Positions 32,273 to 43,570 of a stretch of 64,000 nt of DNA are shown here, piece after piece. Where the stretch lies: positions 1,351,606,323 through 1,351,670,322 of the forward strand of contig NC_090444.1 in assembly GCF_031143425.1 (NCBI RefSeq). Reading direction: 5' to 3'. The number at the start of each line of letters is the position of its first letter. Position 1 is the first letter of the stretch. This DNA comes from Pleurodeles waltl. Lineage: Eukaryota > Chordata > Amphibia > Caudata > Salamandridae. The notes below the pieces were generated by a model. That model searched no databases, was not told the DNA's origin, and saw only the letters and a program-made list of their open reading frames with translations. The position numbers and the translations under genes are program-made.

Positions 32273-35200
32273 TTACCTTATGAATGTTGTTCCTTCCATA
32301 TCTTCATCCTTTGATGTGTGTGGTGCCTCCTGTGCATTGGGTGGTGCTGTTGTTGAGGGTGAGGGAGCCACACACACATCAGGGGATAGAGATGTGGATT
32401 GAAAGGTCCCGGCAGCTTCCATTTGTGGGAACACATAAGGCATCATTGCAGCAAGGAGGAACTGCAGAATTTACAACACTGCAGCAACATCACGGTGGAA
32501 GGCAGCCATGTCCTCCCTGAGAGAGGACACTTCCTGCTGTATGGACTCCAGGGTATTCTGTTTAGCAACCAACCTGGTGTCTATCATGCTGCTGCCACTT
32601 AGGGGGGGCAATTGTTGAAGCCTGTGCCTCATGACAACAGCTATGTTGGCCAGGAACTGCTGGAGTCCACGTAGCAGGGAGTGGGTACGTTTGATGGCAG
32701 CTGAGTTGTCCTCAATTGGACTGAGGCACCTCTGCACCACCCCTAGGCTGCCTGCCGTGGTCTCCATCTCCACCCACACCTGTACCTGCATGACCAGCTT
32801 CTGCTGGACTCCTACCACTGTCCTCTGAAAGGTGATTTCTGGGTCCTCGGAGTCCAGGGCTGTGTCAGTACTGCCTGGTGATGTGTGTTGGTAACTGGGT
32901 GGTTCATGTGGAGACTCTGCAATGCTGTGTGTCCTCCCTGTGACTGTGGGTGGTGTCTGGAGGGATCCGAGGACATCCTGGAGAGTCTCTGCATTGATGG
33001 TCGGCAGCTGATCATCCATGTCATCTGTAAAATCCAGAACAGGCAGGTCGGCAGGAGGCAAGCTATCATCCTCTGCAATGAAATAGTGAGACGTCAATCT
33101 TAGATTGTTGTGGCTGTTGACGTGACACATCATTTACTTGCTACTGGAGGCTCAGTGACATGTTACAGACTGAGGTTTGTAGTTGTAGATTATTTATAGC
33201 ATTTGTGCATCCCACATGAGTCAAGCTCACAAGGTATTTTGGGGCATATTTAGGTGCCCCTAGCGCCACCTGAGTGTTTCTTTTTGTGATGCTCGGGTGG
33301 CACAATGACCTGCGACAGTTTTACGATGTGATTCTAAGTGTCTTATTGTGGATTAAGGCCATCTTGTAAGAAGGGCCCCTTCACATGCAGCACTTTGTGT
33401 GGTAGGGGCATGCAATGGGTGTTGTTGAGGGTGTTCCACAGCAATATTCATTGCTTTTTGACAGTGCCTCAGACTGATGTGTTTTTGTAAACTATATCAC
33501 ACCACCCCAAGGGTGGCATTGGCATGGTGCAATGATGTTAAATGCTATATTTTCTCCTCATTTTAAACTTATTCCATGTGTGCTGCATTTAGCAACACGC
33601 AGAGACTGAGTTAATGGCCTTTTAAGAGTGTTTTTGTGCAGAAAGGTGTTCCTCCTGCACAAAAAACAATTGCCACCTCAATGTAGCCTTTCTCGGACTA
33701 TTGTGCAAAGCTTGCTGCATTGGCCCACGTCAGCTCATTTAGCCCTGGCAAAGGGAGTGACACAAGGGTGCCCTGTATTCTAGTGAATACTGGACATCAG
33801 TGAGTTTTGAAAATGACGGTGTGCAACGCTGCCACATTTGGGGTAGCGTGTCACACCATCATTTCCTATTAGATCTGGGGCTTTGTGATTTTATTCCACA
33901 CCGCCTACTTCCTTGCAGGCTCCTTGTCCCTGCCACTGACACAATGGTGCCATTTAATTAGCCTTACTATTCACCATGGTGGACATTGCCACAGTAGTGT
34001 AATGTGTGCTGTCACTCTTTTGGTGCAATGATGCATTGGCACCATGAATGATGAGACTTGTTCAGCATAGCACAGATAGGTCCATTGCATTCAATGCTTC
34101 TGTTGCATTCTCAACTTCCTGCAGCAGGCCCCACATATGTGCTAATTGGAGGTGACAGTGCAACCATTATGGATTGTCTGCCCCATTAGATTGTCCCTCC
34201 CTATCTTTGGAACATTTCTTTGCACACAAGATATTAGCAACAGGCATGTGTTGGTGTAAGGATTGTGAATGTGGATCAATGCATGCATTTCGTGACTTTG
34301 AAGATGTGGCACTAGGGGAATGTGCAGCTTGGTTCCACAGGGGCTATTATTTGACTAATGATACAGTTGCATTACAGGCTAGTGCCATTGTGCCTTTAGT
34401 GAAATATTGATGCCACTTGAGCCAGTTCTCACACATGTTGAATGTACCATTAAGCAGTAGACTAACCTTTCACACAAGACACTCTGGCGGTCATTCTGAC
34501 TGCGGCGGGCGGCGGTCGCCGCCCGCCATGCTGTTACCGCCGAATGACCACCCCGCGGTCAAAAGACCGCAGCGGCCATTCCAACTTTCCCGCTGGGCCG
34601 GCGGGCGACCGCCAAAAGGCCGCCCACCGGCCCAGCAGGAAAGCCCCTGCAACGAGGAAGCCGGCTCCGAATGGAGCCGGCGGAGTTGCAGGGGTGCGAC
34701 GGGTGCAGTGGCACCCGTCGCGATTTTCACTGTCTGCTAAGCAGACAGTGAACATCTGTATGGGGCCCTGTGAGGGGGCCCCTGCACTGCCTATGCCAGT
34801 GGCATTGGCAGTGCAGGGGCCCCCAGGGGCCCCACTACACCCGTTCCCGCCATCCTGGTTCTAGCGGTGAAGACCGCCAGAAACAGGCTGGCGGGAAGGG
34901 GGTCGGAATCCCCGTGGCGGCGCTGCAAGCAGCACCGCCATGGAGGATTCCCTGGGCCAGGGGAAAACCGTCGGGAAACCGCTGGTTCCCCTTTTCTGAC
35001 CGCGGCTTTACCGCCGCGGTCAGAATAGCCCAGGAAGCACCGCCAGCCTGTTGGCGGTGCTTCCGCTGCCCTCCGCCATGGCGGTCATGGACCGCCAGGG
35101 TCGGAATGACCCCCTCTATCTTGTCGGATGGTGAGATTGCAGCTAATTGTACAGCTGCACACATGATGTTCACAGACATTCACCATGTGTTGTATGTGTT

Positions 35201-36414
35201 TTATTTTGTGTCCATTCCCATATGGTGCATTGAGTTGTATATGAGTTGTTGTGGGTTCACCCTGTGAGGTTTGCGTTCCACAGGTTGCACAGTTTAGGCA
35301 GGATTTTTTCTCAAATGGCACAGCTCAGTGCAGCAGCAATGTGTTGCACAGATTTGTTCTCCCTTCACCAACACAGGCATTGTTGCAGCATGATGAAGGG
35401 GTGCCTGCCTTGAGGGGATAAATTGTTTATGTGCAGGGAGGTGTCCCTTCCTGTACATGTACAAGCTAATTTTGCTAAGGTGGCATTTCAATGTGTTCTG
35501 CAAGATGCATCACACATGAAAAGGGCAATGAGACAAGGAAGAAGGGAAGCATTTTGGCCTGTTACCCCACCCTGACACTACCCCTGGGGTGCTATTGACT
35601 TCAGTCCTAGTCTCTGATGTACAAGTTGTGTAGGATTAAGGGCTTTGACAATATGCAATGGGTGATGTTGTGGCACTGCCACTACCACACTATTTGCATG
35701 TCCCTCCCAGGCAATGTGATGCATATTTACATGTTTGAGTATAGCCATAGTGAGTGGCTTATGTCCACGTTGTGTATATCTTGGAGTTCATTGCCCTACC
35801 AAAGCGTCAGTACATGTGTGGCTTGAGTGGGTATGGCGTGTCTTGATTCAGGACCTATGCGTCCCGATGCAAACCTTTAGCAAGCATTGAGTGGGTCCTA
35901 TGTGCCTCTCCCTTCTGCCATTTGTGGACTTCCAGATAGTCTCCACCTGCAACTTACCCTGCATTTGTGGTAGTTCTTGGTAGTCTGCCCTGTCTTGTCC
36001 TGCAATTCCGGTGACCAGCTTCTCCAGGATGACTGCTGCGACCATCTCCTCCAGTTTATCTAGGTCCTCCGATGGTGCGGCACTTCCACCTCCAGGCTGC
36101 AGTGCTGCCTTTCAGTTCCTGGCCAGTTTCTCCTCAGTCCTGCACTTTCAATCATGCCAGCGCTTCTTGCAATTGGTGACAGTCCTCTTCACCTCTGCGT
36201 TTCCCCTACCGACTGGCAATTTGGAGGTGACGAAGAGCTGGTGTTGGTGCTCCGTCACCTCTCTGACCAGGATGTCATGCTCCTCCTCACTAAAGTGAAA
36301 CTTGTGCTTCCTCTTCTCCTTCTCCTTCTCCTCGAACTTTACTGGGCTCTCCTGACTGGTGATGGGGTCTCCATGGGGTCTCTCTCGGCCTGCAATCTCC
36401 ATGTTGTCTTTCAA
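32273..36414 (-). pseudogene. Myb/SANT-like protein C (2 exons, NAIF1-like, broken)
   Basis: Exon 1 (36414-35958) starts with an ATG and a Lys/Glu-rich leader, then FHFSEEEHDILVREVTEHQ and LFVTSKLPVG. It ends with the recognition helix RTVTNCKKRWHD, and its donor is CAGG|GTAAGT. Exon 2 (33072-32273) follows a ttgcag acceptor in the right phase. It codes for EDDSLPPADLPVLDFTDD, an acidic linker, and a C-terminal coiled-coil-like part (TLESIQQEVSSLREDMAAFH). Lesions: stops at 36148-36150, 36112-36114 and 32471-32473; the middle of the SANT domain seems shortened. The 2.9-kb intron holds foldback element A2. This gene differs from A and B at 3-11 kb, so it is a third lineage. The role in transposition is inferred from family; no transposase is next to it. 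Confidence 0.72.
34486..35114 (+). mobile_element. Foldback/MITE family A copy 2, 629 bp, TSD TCT
   Basis: The ends are GGCGGTCATTCTGAC and the inverse of GGGGGTCATTCCGAC. TCT flanks both sides (34483-34485, 35115-35117). The GC-rich interior contains the palindrome 34728-34750 (cactgtctgct/agcagacagtg). It shares ggggccctg-gagggggcccc with copy 1 at 14733-15306. It sits in the intron of Myb-like gene C and has no genes. Confidence 0.82.
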
Positions 36415-36839
36415 TTTGTATTTTTCTTGCTTTTGCGTTTGTTTTTTACCCTAATGCGATTGAAAATGTCGCTAACCCGTTTTTTGTCATGAATACGTGC
36501 TGCAAAATGTTCTAGCACCACTTTTGCAGCATAAGCATCATGTTTTATTACGGCATGTTGCAATGGTTAGCGTCATTTTTTTTTATTCTAACCATTCTTT
36601 AGTGCATTTTGCATCATTTTTTAAATATGGCGCTAGGGATTGACGGTAGCTCACATTAAAATATTTGACGCACAACTGCGCTAGCTCAGTTGAGCATCTT
36701 TTTTCATAAATATGGGCCTAAGTGTTTGCACCGTTTCTGGGGTGCAAATATTTGTACTATTCGTTGCTTGCCAGCGCAGTTTTCATCTGGTTTTACCTTG
36801 TACTAATGGTGTAGAAAAACACCCATTGGTATGATGATT

Positions 36840-37250
36840 ACTGCCAGACTCATAATCCACATTTGAGAGTAAACTGGCATGTGTGCCCAAGTTGAGGTAG
36901 GTAACTACCCACCTGAAGTAATAACCACAATCCTTGTCAGGGTGAACCACTAAAGTCACTAAAGAAACCTGAGCTCGATCCCCTGGTAGCTATGGAACAG
37001 AGCAGACAGACTGAAATTAAAGGCAATGTGTAAATTATTTATGCAGTAGCAAAATAGTAATAAAATCAAAACAGAACAGAAGAAAACCCCAAACCACTTT
37101 AGAAAAACATAGAATAAATTTTAATAAGTAAAATGACAGAGAAGAGCTGCACAAGGTCAGCCAGCCATCAGACAAGGTCATGGTGAAGCCATTGGTCAGG
37201 ACTCACTTCAGCAGGAGCCACCAACAGGGCCCAGGGCAGGACCTACCCTA
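36840..37250 (-). repeat. LTR tail fragment, inverted relative of 31.5 kb
   Basis: About 36985-37040 (cctggtagctatggaacagagcagac...ggcaatgtgt) matches the reverse complement of about 31522-31571. The family is an LTR tail. No other part of the element can be named with confidence. Confidence 0.5.
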
Positions 37251-37365
37251 TCAATTTTTAACTTTAGAACTTATTTTTTGTTGGCTTTTGATTTTTAATT
37301 GGCCATTTCTGAGTTTGCCTATATTCATTCCTACCCTCCATTTCTGACCTGTAATTGTTGAAAGA

Positions 37366-37714
37366 ATGGAAGTGGATCTGAGTAAAATGGAAAGCCTCAG
37401 CATAGCACAGCTTAGGAAGATGTGCAGCTCCAGGAGGCGGAGACTGTTGAGCAATTCCAAAAAGGAGAACTACCAGATTGCCTCAGAGCTCGGGAGGGGG
37501 TACACCTGCTCCAAACCACTCGACAGGAGCAAGACGATGCGAGGCTATAGAGGAGAACAATGAAGATGACATTGAGGAAGCTCTAGTGCCAGCGGAGTCT
37601 GTATCTCAAAGAGCATCCTCACCTGTATTGTTCAGGGTAGGGAGCAACGTGTCCTCCCATTGTGTGTCCAGATCAGACCTGGAGAACAGAAGGGCAAAAA
37701 AGGACTTCAAGTTA
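37366..37714 (+). pseudogene. Possible retroelement gag start with SAP-like helix
   Basis: A short frame starts MEVDLSKMESLSIAQLRKMC and continues RLLSNSKKENYQIA, a pattern like a SAP motif (helix, Gly/Ser loop, Lys-bearing helix). After a frame change near 37480 an acidic stretch follows (ENNEDDIEEALVPAE). It ends SDLENRRAKKDFKL and a stop at 37715. Some Ty3/gypsy gag proteins begin this way, and LTR-like sequence lies just upstream. A host fragment cannot be excluded. I cannot assign a function. Confidence 0.35.
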
Positions 37715-37717
37715 TGA

Positions 37718-40475
37718 CTGGGTACCTTCGGTTTGGAGACAAAAAGTTGGCTGCTGAGGAAAGGAAATGAGTGCTGACCCCGTAGGAGAAAAACGTCATG
37801 CTACGCATGACAGGAGCTAGTGAGAGCTGTCAGTGGGTCACCATGACAAGGATTGTGATTACTTGTACTTATACCCCAGTTTCTTACAATTAGTAATTGC
37901 ACTCCTTTATCTTTGCCCATTGCTCTTTCATGTTATAGTTTTCCATTTATTTGTAGATCAAATAAAGATATCAGTACTTTCAAGGCAGTATTTCTTGTTT
38001 TTGTTGAATTAGGATACTTGCCTTTTGCTTTCTACCATTATTATGTAAAGACCTTACACAGCAAGGCAAGGCCAGGGTAGTTCAATTGATTGTGTACTGC
38101 TTAAGTGACATGCCACTTTTTTTAGAGGGATGACTAAAAAAGGGAAAAGCCAGTATTAGAGTAAAATAAAAGCAGCACAGTAGTGGCCAGAATAAAACAC
38201 TTGTGCACCAGTAGTGACAGCTCCAGAGACACAGAGTGTCACAGAAGCGCTATAAACTTCCTTCTGTTATGCACAGAGGGGCACTCAGCAAATCCACCTC
38301 CAGTGAGGGTGGCTGACATTTAGCACCAATGCTTAGTGCTAGAGTTTCATTGAGCCCCTGGACCTCCATCATCAGTGAGAGAGAGTTCCACCGAACCCCT
38401 GGAGGTCTCCCATAAATTGGTGTAATCCCCAATCCACTCCCAAATATAGATTGAGTATTTGTAAGCAAACACCCTGTCATTTTGGCTTATGTAGGCACAG
38501 GTGTGAGCAGTCTGTCCTGCGGTCAATGAGAAGGGCTCTTATGGCCAGCTCAAGGGTAGGCGAGGCCCTAACCAAACAGCTGCAGGCTAAGCCTACACTC
38601 TGTAACTGTCTGGTATGTCCTTGCCAGCCCTGGTTGTCTGCTGTTGGGATACTGGGTGTCACAGTTGTACCAATCTATTTGGGTTGATCTGATCATTTAC
38701 TTGTCCCATTCTCCATTATTCTCAGCAAAATGATGACCACAGGTAGAGCACTTGGACCAACACAGAGACAACAAAAACATTTGTGTCCACTGTCTAAGCA
38801 TGTATCTCTTCAGAAGTTCAATCTGTCCCAACTGAACTTGAGTCAAAGTTGCTGGCCAACCATTTAATAATGTAATGGTTGTGACCACTGATAATCACGT
38901 GCCAAATAAATTAAGAGATCAAGCAAATGACATTCAAAAGAGCTGAAAGTGAAGACAAAATCACATAGATCCATTGAGCACATCTAGTAAAAAGGTCTCT
39001 AGCCCAAGATTCGCAAATTACTTCTCTGTTAATGTAAACAATATGAGAAACATATTTTTGAGGTAAAACATCTTTCCTGAGACTTGAAATATACCCATCT
39101 AGAGATTACCAAGAACATTGAAATCATAAAGCAGAACATGAGCCCTACTACACGCAATATCGTAAATAATTAAAATGAAAAATGTACTAAATTGTCCCAA
39201 AATTAAGAAGAGAAAATTAAAACTGTCAAACTCTCCACCACCCAACCAAAACGAACTCTGCTCAAAATAGCATTCATGTTAAATCTACTGACAGTTAGTC
39301 ATACTTTGGGGAAATCACACAATAAAACTTGTTGACATATCTGCAAAGCTCAAATTCCCCTCCCTCATATTAGAGAAAGCTTGGACTGCTTAAAAGTAGG
39401 GTAGGTCATAATACTACTACTAAAACAGAAAATGGATGAAGATCAGAAATATTGACCAGTATTTCCGTATCCGACCGCGCCTTTCTCACTCAAACCTTAA
39501 AAGGTTATGAAGAACTTAAACTTAAACAATTCAGAAAATGGTTTTGTTGATGATTTCCATTCAGCTTTAAATCCTCTTGCAGGACTGACACAACAGTTCT
39601 TCAAATGTTAGATTATTTTCTCTGCCCCTTTGACAAAAGTGACTCTTGCTTCCAAATCTCCTTGCCTCAGTTGCGTTGAGGAAGTAAAGCGCTGCTCTCT
39701 TCTAAAAACCTTAAAAGAGTCAGTGGGCTTGAGTGGACTAGTTTTTAGGCGATTTTCCTTTTATCTACAATGACATCCAGCTAAACAAATGTCACATATG
39801 CTCTCCCACTCCTACCCTCTTCCTCAGAAAGTCCCTCAAGGGTTTATTATGTCCCACATTTCTTCTAAACCTTTGTATGCACATAAAATAGGTGCTCTCC
39901 TGAGCACGGTCCAAAATTTCCTAGCCTCTTTACGCTATACTCAGCTCTATTTGAGAGTGCCTTTCACTGAGGGCATCACCTCAGTGTTCCAGATACACAC
40001 TGACATCTAATCAATTATGTTTTTTCAGAATATAACTATGAACACACTAAACATAATTCCACCTGATCTCCCAACATCACTTTTCTATTATTATTCCAGC
40101 TTATCAAGTATAAACCAAACAATAGTGCATAAAACAGAAACAAAAACAAGCAGGAATAAATCTGTTATTCTAAGATTGCAGTGCAGCTAATAGATGGGTT
40201 AAGCCATCTGAGCCTGCTATGATCACAAGGGCACTTCTTAAGTCCATGATGTACGCAAAACCTAATAGAAAACACCGCAAGCTTGTCATAATTCATTGAC
40301 AAAACCTGCTGGTATAAACGAGACTAAAATTGACTTTGGAAAGGGCATTCTGAAGCACTTTGTGGGGCTGGCCCAAGCAGACACATAAAATCAAAGAAAA
40401 AATTAATAACTGAAAATGTGCATTGTAAACTCCTAACCTAACTTTTCTTGCCACACAATTTAAAAGAAAAAAACA
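37718..40475. other. AT-rich DNA without recognisable genes
   Basis: I see only short frames with no family pattern. AATAAA on the plus strand at about 37961 could end the retroelement-like text above. 38950-40450 is the most repeat-free-looking part of the window, but I find no splice-flanked exon with sense. Confidence 0.45.
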
Positions 40476-40477
40476 CA

Positions 40478-40600
40478 CAGCGCGATGGCGCTATGTAAAA
40501 TGCAGCACAATCGCACTGAAATTGAAAACGAAAAAACTGAGTGCGGTCGCGCTATGCAGAACCCAGCGAAATCGCGCTGCGGGGAAAATTAACAGATAAA
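40478..40600. repeat. Two diverged 62-bp tandem blocks
   Basis: cagcgcgatggcgctatg...aatcgcactg (from 40478) is followed by a similar block gagtgcggtcgcgctatg...aatcgcgctg (from 40540). Both carry alternating gcgc words. The parent repeat is unknown to me. Confidence 0.5.
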
Positions 40601-40847
40601 GTAGTCCAGAAACCAGGCTCAAAACATCGAGCCTCGTATGTTTCTAGTAGTTTACTGGTGCTGTGAAGGCAGGCTAAACACCTGAAACGTAACACAAATG
40701 AAAGCAAGCAGATTTTAAAGAGCAAGCCCAGGAACCAATGAAAGAGACTGACATGACTTGGGCATGGTTTGAAGTCCAAAGAGAGATTACTTTATGGACG
40801 GAGCGCTTTGCGCTCGCCTATAAAAAAGGACCAAAGCTTGAGGTTAC

Positions 40848-41136
40848 TGTTGAGGTGTCGCATGGTTCGCTGTTGTGCGCTACCGATAATCAATGATGCC
40901 ACACTTTTATTAGTATTAAAAATGGCTGGGACAGGCAGACAAGACCATTCCTTTTGCTTCGTCACACTCGTTCTGTCACACCCAACAGCTGCGCCCACAT
41001 TTATTAATACACACCACGTGACCACCAGGTCACAACGTAGTGGGAACTACAACAGGGGTATCTCCAAAACACCCCTCACTACACAAACAGTAATGGTAGT
41101 GCCTGCAGCTTGTTACGTCACGAGTGCAACACTACA
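40848..41136 (-). repeat. 3' LTR of gypsy element 2, 289 bp
   Basis: On the minus strand a polypurine tract GGGGAGGGA (41145-41137) directly precedes TGTAGTGTTGC. The segment ends ACCTCAACA at 40848, giving TG...CA. It contains AATAAA-type signals (around 41000 and 40910). The preceding gypsy integrase ends nearby at 41328. Confidence 0.72.
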
Positions 41137-41327
41137 TCCCTCCCCAAAAATCACAAACAAAAATGTTAAGATGAAACTGGAAGGTGCTCAAAACTCTGGT
41201 GCACAAAACAGTAACATCAAACTATACTCACTAGTCATAACAAGAAGGGGTAAGGGTTCTCCCAGAATAATATTCCTTTTTTTCACTTCCGAGAGTGGGT
41301 GTGGAGGTTTCGTAGTGAGGGATGACA

Positions 41328-41960
41328 TCAGCAACCATGCAGCCCATGGAGAGGTGCCTCAGTGATGGAGTGTGGAGTCAGGCAGTAGTCTTGAAGGAAG
41401 GAGTACACTGCCATTTCTGGCGGTTCTCTTTGTGCAGATTCAATCTGTATCACTTTGTTGAGAGTTCTCATAAACCTTTCTACCTCTTCATTGGCTTGGG
41501 GCCATCGAGGTGTGATCTTTCTGTGCCTGATTCCAAGAGAACTCAAATATTCTGTGAGTTCTCTTCCTTGCAAAGGAGGACGGTTGTTAGTCCAAATTTC
41601 TTTAATTACGCCATGGGTTGCCAGCACCTTTTCCACTTTGGGATGACTTATGTCGCAGTCAGTGACTTGATTATCTCTACTTCTGGTTATCGTGAAAAAT
41701 CGTCAATCATCACGAGCATGTGTCGGCCATCTGGTAGACTTCCAAAATCAAGACTCGCCGACCTCCATCGGTTATGAGGTCGACTTTCGGTTACAATGGG
41801 GTCAGGCGGATTCGGCTCTCCTGTCACCTGACACCAATGGCATGACTGCACCCGCACCTCAACGTTTTTGTCCATCATTGGGAACCATACTTTTGTTCGT
41901 AATCTGCTTTTGGTTTTTACCATGCCTTGATTGTAAGCATGGGCTTACTGTACGGCTCTG
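41328..41960 (-). pseudogene. Gypsy element 2 integrase
   Basis: The N-terminal part reads KVWFPMMDKNVEVRVQ and CHWCQ (second half of the zinc finger). The core has LDFGSLPDGRHMLVMIDDFSR (first acidic region). After a stop and frame change (about 41640) it reads EIWTNNRPPLQG, where Asn stands for the usual catalytic Asp, and NEEVERFMRTLNK (Glu). The fragment ends at 41328. The changed core residue would inactivate it. Confidence 0.78.
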
Positions 41961-42202
41961 TCAGTGAGGCTGGCGGGAATCACTAGTCAGTGTCCTCGAA
42001 GGAGACATCCCTCATCACTGACGTTCAGTTCTTGTCAGACATGATGGAGACTCTCCATGGCCTTCCTGCCTTCTGAAGTGAAGGTATGCTATTGTTTCAG
42101 GATACTGTGCCACTGGTTCGTTCGTATGGCATTCATGACTCTTTGTAGGTTCTCATCTTATTTGATGGCCTGAATGATGGTTTCGAGAGAAATGGGCAAA
42201 GG

Positions 42203-43500
42203 TCAGGACCTTTCAACCACACATCTCATGTATTCCTCGGTTTCTCGAGCTTCGTCTACTTCGGCAGGGGTGGTGGGCCTCAGATGTCTTGACAAATAAT
42301 CTACAGGATTATTGGTTTCCGGACGATAGTTTATCTTGCAGTTGTATTCTTGCAGCTGTAACATCCATTTCTCTATTTGTGGTCGCTGCTTGGAGGCGGT
42401 GTCATTGAATAGGGGACTGAGCGGCTTGTGGTCAGTAGTTACAGTAATGGGTGCCCATAAACATACAAGTGAAAGTGTTTGCACCCCCAGTGAATGGCAA
42501 TAGCCTCTCGTTCAATTTGTGAGTACCTTTGCTCTGTCTTGGTGAGAGACCGGCTGGCGTAAGCTATTGGGGCCCATTCCTCTGCCTCAACCTTTTGCAT
42601 CAGTACTGCCTCCAGCCCGGCTGGGCTGGCATCTAGTGCTATGGTAGTGTCTTTTCTGGGGTACCTCAGAGTTGTGCCGGCGGTTAGCGCATCTTTGGTT
42701 GCTTGAAATGCACTCATCTGCGCCGGCCCCCTTGACCACCTGGTTGCTGCTTTTGTCAGGTCTCTCAGTGGTAGGTTAAGGAGGTGAGGTCTGTGAAACG
42801 CCCACAATGGTTTACCATCCCTCTGAACTTTGTCACACTAGTGGGTGGAGGAGCATTCTTGATGGCGTCCACTTTCTCAGGGTCAGGGGCAATTCCTTCT
42901 TCCGAGAAGACGTAGCCGAAGAAGTGCAGCTTGTTCCTCAGGAATTTGCATTTCCCTTTGTGAAGGTGAGTCCAGAATCGTGCATTCAGTCACTCATGAT
43001 GTTCTTGGACGGCTTTCTCATAGATTAGAATATTGTCACTGATGTTGATAACGCCAGGGAGGTCCATTAGTAATTTGTAGATGGTGTTTTGAAACACCTC
43101 TAGAGCCCTGGAGATGCCAAAATTTAACCTCCAATACAGGTGAAGTCCGACATGAGTCGAAAAGCTGGTAATATATCTATAGCTTCCAGCTAGGACCAGT
43201 TGATGATATCCCGATCGTAGGTCAAGCTTTGAGAACCACAGAGCTTCACCCAGCTCCCAGATTAGGTTATCTATGGTGGGAGTGAGGTGTCACTACCTCC
43301 TTATTGCTGCTATGGGTAATCTCATATCTACACAAATTCAAACCTCTCCAGACTGTTTTGGGTTTGTTGGCTACCACAATTGGTGAGACCCACGGCACTG
43401 GGCGAGCTACTCTTTTGATTATCCCAGCGGCCTCCATCTTCTCATTCCACTAGGGGCCTCAAAGGGAAAGCCATCCGGATGTGACTGGGCCCTGTCATTT
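42203..43500 (-). pseudogene. Gypsy element 2 reverse transcriptase and RNase H
   Basis: The RT part (43500-42810) is split by stops and frame changes. One frame reads GEV-ICVDMR (about 43340), later FSKLDLRSGYHQL, and the active-site box appears as ISDNILIY, where the YxDD motif is damaged. RNase H (42807-42203) reads ALDASPAGLEAVLMQ, APIAYASRSLTKTEQRYSQIE and REAIAIHWGCKHFH. A frame change near 42440 leads to ITVTTDHKPLSPLF and YRPETNNPVDYLSRH. The pattern fits the common vertebrate K02A2.6-like gypsy group. Confidence 0.78.
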
Positions 43501-43570
43501 GGTTCTGTTTCCTACGGGCCCAAAGTTCTTGAACCTTTTCTGGGTTTGTTACCACATTTAAACCGGAACA

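Larger units (their letters stand above)
31931..36718 (-). mobile_element. Partial Harbinger-like element with Myb-like gene only
   Basis: The right end reads, on the minus strand, GGCCCATATTTATG, followed inward by tgcgctagctcagttg-type text, and is flanked by TAA at 36719-36721. A two-exon Myb/SANT-like gene runs from 36414 to 32273. The other TIR is not found and no transposase is visible, so the left boundary given is only that of the polyadenylation signal. The TIR type matches foldback family B rather than the complete Harbinger at 3 kb. Confidence 0.5.
40848..43552 (-). mobile_element. Ty3/gypsy element 2, pol and 3' LTR
   Basis: On the minus strand the order is RT, RNase H, integrase, polypurine tract, LTR: the standard gypsy order, unlike the element at 21-25 kb. 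Gag, protease and 5' LTR are missing. The upstream end stops at the start of a LINE copy (about 43553). Stops and shifts are frequent. Confidence 0.78.

Noticed and set aside
38950..40450. Possible host exon in the least repeat-like stretch
   Set aside because: No frame flanked by plausible splice sites gives a protein-like sequence; frames are short and AT-driven.
40478..40600. Possible small nuclear RNA or tRNA-derived SINE
   Set aside because: The two gcgc-rich blocks do not fold into a tRNA shape by eye, and no box A/B pair is convincing; kept only as a tandem repeat.
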